A DNA stretch of 64,000 nucleotides from Candidatus Methanophagales archaeon (GTDB lineage: Archaea > Halobacteriota > Syntropharchaeia > Alkanophagales > Methanospirareceae): assembly GCA_024699715.1 (NCBI GenBank), contig JANPRD010000011.1, positions 1 to 64,000 on the forward strand, given 5' to 3'. Each line of letters starts with the position of its first letter. Within the stretch, counting starts at the first letter, position 1. This document shows positions 57,382-64,000 of this stretch, in pieces. The position numbers were made by a program, and so were the translations under genes. The notes under the pieces are model-generated. The model ran no database searches. It was not told the DNA's origin and saw only the letters and a list, made by a program, of their open reading frames with translations.

Positions 57382-58480
57382 GTGTCGTCGGAAAAAACGA
57401 AGCTGGACGAGATGGACAGGCGTCTGATGCAGACTGCTTCAGGATGAGTTTCCGTTGGATGAGCGACCTTGGGAGATTCTCGCCGCTCGCCTCGGCATCT
57501 CTGCGGAAGAAGTGCTTTCTCGCACAAAAAGGCTACTCAAGGAAGGCATAGTTCGGAAGATTTTTCCGGTTTTGAATGCTTATCGGCTCGGCACTTGCGA
57601 TTCCACGCTGATTGCGATGCGAGTTCCCCCTGAAAGAATGGAAGAGGTCGCCTCAATCGTGAATGAATACAAGACAGTAACGCATAACTACGAGAGAGAA
57701 CACGACTTCAACCTCTGGTTCACAATCACTGCTTGCGGAGAAGGAAAGTTGCAGGAGACAATTGAAGAAATAAAGCGTAGAACTCGCATACCTGACAAGG
57801 ACATTCTTGACCTCAGAACGACGAGAGTGTTCAAAATAGATGTGCGTTTTCAATTCATCTCTGAAGGGGGAGAATTGAAAATCTCGGAGGCTTCACCGCC
57901 TTTCCCGAATGCGTTCGCAGAAGCAGCGGAAGGAGCGAGGGGCTTAAGTGCAGGAATGGGAGAGAAAGGAGGAGGCACGAAGTCTTCAAGCGAGCCTGCT
58001 GAGGCTGTGGAAATGGACGAGCAAGAGAAGAGAATTCTGCATGCTCTTCAGGACGGAATTCCCGCTGAAGAGAGACCTTTTGACGCTGTTGCGAGTCGTC
58101 TCGGCATCTCAACAGCGGAACTGCTCGCAAGGTTGCGTCGCCTCATTCAGAAAGGCATCGTTAAGCGGTTCGGCGCTTCTTTCGACCAACGAAAGATTGG
58201 GATTGTCGCAAATGCGGTGATTGCTTGGAAAGTTCCGCCAGAGCGGACTGTGGAAGTCGGCGTCAAACTCTCTCAATTCAGGGGCGTCACGCACTGCTAC
58301 GAGCGGAAGACCGCACCTCCTCAATGGGAATACAATTTGTTCACGGTTGTTCACGGCTACGACCGCTCATCTGTTGAGGAATATGCGAAAATGCTCGCTG
58401 AAGCAGTCGGCATTAAAGAATATGTGGTGCTTTTCAGCAGTCAGCAGTTCAAAAGAGCGAGCATCGGCGCACCTCACTGA
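57382..58480 (+). CDS. ahbAB: Fused siroheme decarboxylase AhbA-AhbB, with one-base frame break
   Basis: Converts siroheme to 12,18-didecarboxysiroheme. Two Lrp-like halves that are usually separate subunits are joined here by a Gly/Ser/Ala linker (57880-58010). The first half has VTHNYEREHDFNLWFT and the second VTHCYERKTAPPQWEYN, both substrate-pocket motifs. The N-terminus (LDEMDRRLMQ, GTG 57382) is out of frame; removing one A at 57433 restores LLQDEFPLDERPW, which matches the second half (ALQDGIPAEERPF). It lies between ahbD and ahbC. Confidence 0.88.
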
Positions 58481-58500
58481 GAATTTCCGCTTCCGAAGGC

Positions 58501-58512
58501 ATTAAATAAAAT
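58501..58512 (+). promoter_or_regulatory. TATA-like sequence before ahbC
   Basis: ATTAAATAAAAT lies 19-30 bases before the GTG at 58531, enough for a leaderless transcript. Suggests ahbC can be expressed separately from the upstream ahb genes. Confidence 0.4.
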
Positions 58513-58530
58513 GTATGTTGCATTTTCATT

Positions 58531-59772
58531 GTGATTCGCATCTCACAGCTCGTCTGCGGAAGGGGAACAGTTAGCGAGGCGTTGAAGCACCGCAGTAAGC
58601 CCGTTGAAGAGATTCCGAGCGGATTCATTGCGTTCTCCGAAATAAAGCGACCTGTCGTTTTCTGGAATGTGACGAGGAAGTGCAATTTGCGTTGCGTTCA
58701 CTGCTACATTTCCGCTTCTCCCTCTCCTGCCACCACATCAGTATTCGCAGCAGGCAAAAGCGGAACAGCAGAGGCGGGAAAAGAAGTGGAGGAGGAACTT
58801 TCAACGGAGGAGGCGAAGGTGTTCATTGAAGACCTTGCTGCGATGAGGATTCCGTTGCTCATGTTCACGGGAGGCGAGCCTTTGGTGAGGAAGGATTTCT
58901 TTGAGATTGCGGAATACGCAAATGCTCTGCGATTGAAGACCGCATTAAGCACGAATGGCACACTGATTTCTGAAAGTGTTGCTTCTCGCCTCAGAGAATG
59001 CGGTATTGAGTATGTCGGCATTTCTTTGGACGGCGCATCCGAGCAGACACACGACGAATTCAGAGCGCAGCGAGGAAGCTTCAAAAAGGCTCTGCAGGGA
59101 CTGAAAAACTGCGTTGAAGCAGGTCTGAAAACAGGCATACGCTTCACCGTCACTCGCTTCAATTACAAGGAACTTCCCGCTCTTATTGAGCTTGCACTCT
59201 CGCTGAAAGTGCCTCGTTTCTGCGTTTACTGGCTTGTTCCGAGCGGAAGAGGGAGCGAAATTTACGAGCAGCAGTTGAAACATGCGGAAGTGCTGGAAAT
59301 TCTGAACTTTCTTTACCGAAAGGCATTGGAATTGAGCGGAAAAATGGAGATTTTGACCGTTGACGCACCGCAAGATGCGGTATTCTTTCTACAAAAATTG
59401 AAAGAGGATGGGCTGGAGGAAGCATACGAGAGCGGTTTGAAACTGCTTGAGTTCATGGGAGATGCGTGCAGTGCTGGCGAAAGAGTTGCGAATGTAGACC
59501 CTGCTGGGAATATTTACCCGTGCCAGTTCGCCCAGATGCCTGCGCTTAAAGTGGGAAATGTGCGAGAGCGGAAGTTCAGTGAAATCTGGAACGACCCCAA
59601 GAACGAAATCCTGCGAGCGTTCAGGGAGAAGCGGAAGCATTTGAAAGGTGCGTGTCGCACTTGCGAGTTCAAGCAAATCTGCGGTGGCGGTTGCAGGATA
59701 AGAGCGCTTTCTGCATTTGGGGACATCTGGGCGGAAGACCCACTTTGCCCTCTCACCGAGCAAGCGAAGTGA
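58531..59772 (+). CDS. ahbC: Radical SAM 12,18-didecarboxysiroheme deacetylase, AhbC/NirJ-like
   Basis: Removes acetate side chains to give Fe-coproporphyrin III. Cluster motif CNLRCVHC, SAM motif FTGGEPLVR, and a C-terminus with NVDPAGNIYPCQF, NVRERKFSEIWND and CRTCEFKQICGGGCR, closely like NirJ/AhbC. A Ser/Ala/Thr/Glu-rich insert (about 58710-58800) lies just after the cluster motif, an unusual position. It starts with GTG. With ahbD and ahbAB it gives the complete route from siroheme to haem. Confidence 0.82.
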   Translation: MIRISQLVCGRGTVSEALKHRSKPVEEIPSGFIAFSEIKRPVVFWNVTRKCNLRCVHCYISASPSPATTSVFAAGKSGTAEAGKEVEEELSTEEAKVFIEDLAAMRIPLLMFTGGEPLVRKDFFEIAEYANALRLKTALSTNGTLISESVASRLRECGIEYVGISLDGASEQTHDEFRAQRGSFKKALQGLKNCVEAGLKTGIRFTVTRFNYKELPALIELALSLKVPRFCVYWLVPSGRGSEIYEQQLKHAEVLEILNFLYRKALELSGKMEILTVDAPQDAVFFLQKLKEDGLEEAYESGLKLLEFMGDACSAGERVANVDPAGNIYPCQFAQMPALKVGNVRERKFSEIWNDPKNEILRAFREKRKHLKGACRTCEFKQICGGGCRIRALSAFGDIWAEDPLCPLTEQAK

Positions 59773-59822
59773 AATAAAAAAGCAGTCAGCCGTGAAAAGC
59801 CGTGAAAGGCGTGAAGCAGCGC

Positions 59823-60543
59823 TCACTCCTCAATCACAAATTCAAAAGTTAAAGACATTACGAGGAAAATCAAGAGCAGAAATGCGATGAGAAGCTCAAT
59901 CGCAGGCATAATTTCGCCTAAAGTTGAGCCTCCGAGCATCTTTGCAGTCGCAGCAGAGCCTGAAATCAGCACAGGAAGACTCACGGGGAAGAGCAGAAAC
60001 GAAAGGAGCAAAGTCTTCCCTTCTGAAAACATTACGAGTGCTGAGATGAAAGAGCCTGCGGATGCGAGAGAGAGAGCGCCGAGGAAGAACACAAAGAGAA
60101 TTTCAGCTCTGAACGCAGCGTTCAAGAAACACGACTGCGCATGCCAAAAGGACGATTTCAACAAGAAAAAGCAGCGCAGCACCGTAGAAGATTTTTCCGA
60201 GAAGGATTGCGAGGGCGTTGCACGGTATTGTCTTCAGACCGAGAAGAGTGCCTTTGTCCGCCTCTCTCGTGAACGAAGTGGTGAAAACGAGGATTGAGGC
60301 GAAAAAGAGGATTACCCAGAGGAAAGCAGCAGAGACGACAGGCGTCGCACTCGCACCAGAGACGAAACTGCAGACGAGAATTGATGCCAAAGAGAAAGTC
60401 AGCACGGAGAGAAGCTCGTAAGAGCGGCGAAACTCAACCCTCAAATCCTTCTCCGCTATCTTTAACGCTGTGTGCAGGGTCGCAAACGCAGCAGTAGTGG
60501 CTCCTGTGCTTGCGTCCCACTTCTCAATTTTTGTTAAAGGCAT
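59823..60543 (-). CDS. ccmB: Cytochrome c maturation permease CcmB, frameshifted
   Basis: Membrane subunit of the CcmAB transporter that releases haem-loaded CcmE. First frame (from 60543) has TREADKGTLLGLKTIPC, the CcmB signature, and two to three helices; it stops at 60103. The +1 frame continues ILFVFFLGALSLASAGSFISALVM and the last helices to 59823. A single extra base near 60140-60150 explains this. It overlaps ccmA by 10 bases. ccmC, ccmE and ccmF are not in the window. Confidence 0.85.
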
Positions 60544-61313
60544 ATTTCTTGCTTCACCTCGCCACGCTCAAGCAGTATGCCTCTTTCGCAGACTCGCTTC
60601 GCCCACTCGTAGGAATGTGAGGAGAGAATCAGCGTCTTACCCTTGAAGCACTTGAAATATTCAGCGAGCAGTTCCCTCGAGCTCTCGTCAAGCCCACCGA
60701 AAGGCTCGTCCAAGAGGACAAGCGAAGGACGGTGAATCAAAGCCCTTGCGATGTCCGCTCGCTTCCTTAAGCCGTAGGAGAGATGCTTCGCCTTCACATC
60801 CAGCCAACGACCTAAATTCAAAAATTCCACCAACTCCGAAAGCGTTTCCTCCCAAGAACTCCCACAACCCTCACAACTCTCATAACTCCCACAAAAACGC
60901 TCACGAGCTTTGTTTAAAGAGAAGAGTTTTGCGTAGAACGCCAAATTCTCACGCACCGTCAATTCGTCGTAGAGGAAGCTTTCATGCGCTACAAGACCTA
61001 TTTCACGCCTTAATTCAGCGGTTTTTGAGCTGTTTTGGAAGGCGTTCTCGCCAAAAATCTTTACAGTTCCAGCAGTTGGCTTCATTTGTGTCGCTATTAT
61101 CTTTATTAATGTTGTTTTACCCGCACCATTTGGACCGAGAAGTGCGACGAATTCGCCAACTTTCACCGAAAGTGAGACTGATTTGAGGGCGAAGAAGTAG
61201 CCAAATCGCTTTGACACGCCCTCCAACTGCACTGCCGTCTTGATGTTTTCACCTCTTTCGCTTCCTTTTCCGCTTTCGCCTCTGCCACTACTGTCTCCGC
61301 CTGCTGCCGCCAT
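60534..61313 (-). CDS. ccmA: ABC transporter ATPase, CcmA
   Basis: Haem-exporter-type ABC ATPase. Walker A LLGPNGAGKTTLIKII, signature HLSYGLRKRADIARAL (Y/G variant of LSGGQ), Walker B SLVLLDEPFGGLDE and switch His in LILSSHSYEWAKR. A Cys/Ser/Gly insert (RFCGSYESCEGCGSS, 60850-60905) lies before the signature motif, and the first 25 residues are Gly/Ser/Glu-rich. The coupling to ccmB and the neighbouring haem genes supports CcmA over a generic ABC-2 ATPase. Confidence 0.87.
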   Translation of the reverse strand: MAAAGGDSSGRGESGKGSERGENIKTAVQLEGVSKRFGYFFALKSVSLSVKVGEFVALLGPNGAGKTTLIKIIATQMKPTAGTVKIFGENAFQNSSKTAELRREIGLVAHESFLYDELTVRENLAFYAKLFSLNKARERFCGSYESCEGCGSSWEETLSELVEFLNLGRWLDVKAKHLSYGLRKRADIARALIHRPSLVLLDEPFGGLDESSRELLAEYFKCFKGKTLILSSHSYEWAKRVCERGILLERGEVKQEICL

Positions 61314-61471
61314 TTTTTCTTGCTCCTTTCCTCGTTCTTCCTCTTCCTCTCTCTCATCCTCTCTCGCTCCTCTTTTGCTTCACTTCTTCCTTTCCCTTTC
61401 AGAAAGGAAAATTAAGTAATGGGAGAAATAAGTGCGTAGGTGCGGTAGTGCGGTAGGAAAGGTGCGTAAAG

Positions 61472-62308
61472 ATGCTGGCGAAGCGGATAATTCCGTGTTT
61501 GGACTGCGACTTGGGAGTGCCTTCGGGCAGGGTAGTGAAGGGAATAGAATTTCAGCAAATAAGGTATGCGGGCATCCCTTGGGAGCTCGCAGCGAAATAC
61601 GAGGAGCAGGGCGCCGACGAGATTGTATTTTTAGACATTACCGCATCTGCGGAGCGCAGAGAAACGATGGTTCATGTGATTGAGCGCACAGCAGAGCGAG
61701 TTTTCGTTCCCTTGACGGTCGGAGGAGGCATAAAAAGTGTAGAAGATGCGGCAAAAATATTCAGAGCGGGTGCGGACAAGGTCTCTGTGAACACTGCTGC
61801 GATACTAAATCCGAGCATAGTGAGCGAGATCGCATCAAAGTTCGGCTCTCAAGCGTGTGTCGTAGCGATAGATGCGAAGCGCAGGTATTTGAGCGATGAT
61901 GAGATAGAGCGAGCGGAAGCGGAAGGAAAAACAGTCGTCATGACGGATGAAGGTGCGTGTTGGTTTGAATGCTCAATCTTCGGCGGAAGGAAATTCACAG
62001 GCAAAGATGCAATCGCATGGGCGAAGGAGGTTGAGGAGCTCGGTGCTGGCGAGATTCTGCTCACGAGCATGGACAGGGACGGCACAAAGGACGGCTACGA
62101 CATTGCACTCACGAAAGCGGTCTGCGACGCCGTCAGAATTCCAGTGATCGCATCAGGCGGTTGCGGCTCGCCTGAACATATCGCAGAAGTATTCAAAAAA
62201 ACAGATGCAAGTGCAGCACTCGCAGCCTCTATATTCCACTTCAACGAGTTCACTGTGCGAGATGTGAAGGAATTCCTGAAAAAGCAAGGCATACCCGTGA
62301 GACTTTAA
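61472..62308 (+). CDS. hisF: Imidazole glycerol phosphate synthase subunit HisF
   Basis: Cyclase of histidine biosynthesis, a beta/alpha barrel of 278 residues. [19 protein letters not shown] contains the first catalytic Asp; [11 protein letters not shown] and [13 protein letters not shown] are the phosphate loops; [17 protein letters not shown] contains the second catalytic Asp. Slightly longer at the N-terminus than usual (LGVPS insert). The spacer upstream (61314-61471) is simple, purine/pyrimidine-skewed sequence. Confidence 0.95.
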   Translation: MLAKRIIPCLDCDLGVPSGRVVKGIEFQQIRYAGIPWELAAKYEEQGADEIVFLDITASAERRETMVHVIERTAERVFVPLTVGGGIKSVEDAAKIFRAGADKVSVNTAAILNPSIVSEIASKFGSQACVVAIDAKRRYLSDDEIERAEAEGKTVVMTDEGACWFECSIFGGRKFTGKDAIAWAKEVEELGAGEILLTSMDRDGTKDGYDIALTKAVCDAVRIPVIASGGCGSPEHIAEVFKKTDASAALAASIFHFNEFTVRDVKEFLKKQGIPVRL

Positions 62309-62440
62309 ATGCATCTGAACTTCATTTGCAACTTCCTCACACTTAAATATGCTTTTTCATTCCCTTTATCAAACACCTTCTCCTCTTATTCACATATCAC
62401 AAGGAATTTTTACGCTCATAACTAATAATAACACTAGAAG

Positions 62441-64000
62441 ATGGCGACAGAAGTGGAGGAGGAGCGTCGCAGATACGAGGAGGCTTGCAAGGAAATAGCG
62501 AGGCTCGCATTGAGCAAGCGAGCAGAAGAGCTGAACCTGAACAGGCTGAAGAAGGAAGTGAGCAGGAAATATGGATTGAGCAGCATTCCGAAGAACTCGG
62601 ATGTGCTGAACATCGGCATTTCAATGCTACGAGGCGAGGAGGGTGCTGGTAGTGGTGGCGTTGCAGTCGCAAGCGTCGCTGAAGAGCTGCGAGAGCGTTT
62701 GAGGAGGAAGCCGATGCGGACTGCTTCAGGAGTTGCGCCTGTTGCAGTGATGACTTCTCCGCATCCTTGCCCGCATGGTCGTTGCGTGATGTGTCCTGGC
62801 GGTCCTTACTCCGAGTTCAAATCTCCGCAGAGTTATGTCGGCAGAGAACCCGCAGCAGCAAGAGCATCTCAGCATCATTTTGACCCTTACGAGCAGGTGC
62901 TTGCTCGCCTTCGCCAGTTGGAAGAAATAGGGCATGACTACGACAAAGTAGAGCTCATTTTAATGGGAGGAACGCTCACAGCGAGGAGCGAAGCATACCA
63001 GCGATGGTTCGTTAAGCGATGCCTTGACGCCCTCAACGACTTCGGCGCAGCAAGAAAGCGAGCAGTGAGGAACACGGGCATCACATTTGAAACCCGTCCT
63101 GACTACGCAAGAGAACCTCAGATTGACCTTATGCTTGAGCTCGGAGCGACGAAGGTTGAAATCGGCGTCCAGCATGTCAGAGACGAAATACTTCAAAAAA
63201 TCAAGCGGGGACACACAGTCGCAGACACCGTCGCAGCGAATCAAAAACTGAGGGACTCCGCCCTGAAGGTCGGCTTCCATGTCATGCTCGGTCTTCCCGG
63301 AAGCTCTGTGGAGACTGACAAAGAAATGTTTGAGCAGATTTTCAACGACGAGAGGTTCAAGCCTGACTTCCTCAAAATATACCCGACGCTTGTCGTTAAA
63401 GGCACTGAACTATATGAAATGTGGAAGCGTGGCGAATACGAGCCTCTTGATGTTGAAGATGCTGTTGAAATCATTGCTTATGCGAAGAAGATAGTGCCTC
63501 GTTGGGTTCGCATTCAGCGAATTCAGCGAGATATTCCCGCAAAATTCATAGAAGCAGGCGTTAAGAAGAGCAATTTGCGTCAATTAGTGCATGAAAGACT
63601 TGCGAAGGAAGGTCGTAAATGCATGTGTGTGCGGTGTCGTGAGGCGGGTTTGAGGGCTTTGCGAGGAGAAATGCCTGACGCTGAAAATGTGAGATTGTGT
63701 TGCGAGTCTTACGAGGCTTGCGGCGGCACAGAGTTCTTCCTGTCTTACGAGGACACCGCAAATGACATTCTTGTCGCTCTGCTGCGACTCCGTCTGCCTT
63801 GCGAGCCTCACAGAGCGGAGCTTAAGGGCGCTGCTTTGGTGCGAGAGCTGCATGTTTACGGCGAGCTCGTCCCTCTCGGAGAGCGTAAAGAGAGAAGTTG
63901 GCAGCATCGTGGCTACGGCGCTAAATTGCTTGCGAAAGCAGAGGAAATTGCGTCTGCGGAGGGATGCAAAAAAGTTGCGATAATGAGCGGAATAGGCGTC
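62441..64000 (+). CDS. elp3: Elongator-like tRNA acetyltransferase Elp3 (partial, runs off the end)
   Basis: 520 codons are present and the frame is still open at the window edge. Radical SAM domain: CPHGRCVMCPGG cluster motif, ILMGGTLTAR, TFETRPDYAR, EIGVQHVRDEIL and HVMLGLPGSS. The zinc-region cysteines CMCVRCREAG follow, and then the start of the GNAT domain with acetyl-CoA loop RGYGAKLL. Makes cm5U-type modification at tRNA wobble uridine. A Gly/Ala/Val-rich insert is at about 62640-62675. AT-rich CTTAAATATG at 62342 may be its promoter. Confidence 0.95.
   Translation, partial: MATEVEEERRRYEEACKEIARLALSKRAEELNLNRLKKEVSRKYGLSSIPKNSDVLNIGISMLRGEEGAGSGGVAVASVAEELRERLRRKPMRTASGVAPVAVMTSPHPCPHGRCVMCPGGPYSEFKSPQSYVGREPAAARASQHHFDPYEQVLARLRQLEEIGHDYDKVELILMGGTLTARSEAYQRWFVKRCLDALNDFGAARKRAVRNTGITFETRPDYAREPQIDLMLELGATKVEIGVQHVRDEILQKIKRGHTVADTVAANQKLRDSALKVGFHVMLGLPGSSVETDKEMFEQIFNDERFKPDFLKIYPTLVVKGTELYEMWKRGEYEPLDVEDAVEIIAYAKKIVPRWVRIQRIQRDIPAKFIEAGVKKSNLRQLVHERLAKEGRKCMCVRCREAGLRALRGEMPDAENVRLCCESYEACGGTEFFLSYEDTANDILVALLRLRLPCEPHRAELKGAALVRELHVYGELVPLGERKERSWQHRGYGAKLLAKAEEIASAEGCKKVAIMSGIGV

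Noticed and set aside
57440-57455. Programmed +1 shift at the TGA in ahbAB
   Set aside because: Homology to the second half of the protein places the extra base at 57433, upstream of the TGA, so a simple insertion explains it better.

Overview
The window is from a euryarchaeon of the methanogen/alkane-oxidiser lineage (Halobacteriota, most like ANME-1, Syntrophoarchaeales or Alkanophagales). This is inferred from gene content; no marker phylogeny was run. Supporting genes are methanogenesis marker proteins 5, 9 and 15, the methanogen-type (type 2) seryl-tRNA synthetase, an archaeal histone, PolB and Hel308, archaeosine genes (QueE, ArcS), RNase P proteins Rnp2 and Rnp3, archaeal mevalonate-pathway genes, and the siroheme-dependent (Ahb) haem pathway beside cytochrome c maturation genes ccmA and ccmB. 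A mannosylglycerate synthase/phosphatase pair suggests a warm or saline habitat. mcr genes are not in the window.

Layout. 1-6.8 kb: Hel308, DNA polymerase B, histone, a Mut7-C protein, QueE. 7-12.2 kb: secreted COG1361 protein, UPF0280, SerS2, an Lrp regulator and an aminotransferase. 12.2-14.5 kb: an AT-rich STAND-like NTPase with decayed TPR repeats, probably acquired. 14.5-21.2 kb (minus strand): mmp15-mmp5, a small unknown, homoserine dehydrogenase, ACT protein, mmp9, PEP carboxykinase. 21.3-23.7 kb: Lrp regulator and dihydropteroate-synthase-like enzyme. 23.8-26.9 kb: a heavily frameshifted secreted propeller/PKD/phosphoesterase gene. 26.9-31.9 kb (minus): alpha-mannosidase, mpgP, mpgS. 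32-37.5 kb: hisC, small unknowns, DUF1638 protein, MFS transporter. 37.5-39.5 kb: arcS. 39.6-48 kb: type IV pilus-like ATPase and membrane platform, a KaiC-like protein with a degraded P-loop, and a large VWA/PKD surface protein. 48-52.5 kb: UbiD-family decarboxylase, HdrD-like Fe-S protein, mevalonate kinase, HAD phosphatase. 52.6-55 kb: rnp3-rnp2 and an S2P/CBS protease. 55-56.1 kb: PRC-barrel and Thg1. 56.2-61.3 kb: ahbD-ahbAB-ahbC facing ccmBA. 61.5-64 kb: hisF and elp3 (runs off the end).

Two patterns cross gene boundaries. Many conserved enzymes carry extra low-complexity inserts or tails (E/K/A/G/R-rich, EQ-, HT-, SR- or AD-repeats). At least nine reading-frame breaks in otherwise conserved genes are all in the same direction (+1, one extra base); several lie inside those inserts. 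Sequencing error, real mutation and recoding cannot be told apart from sequence alone. No CRISPR array, tRNA, rRNA or intact transposase was recognised.
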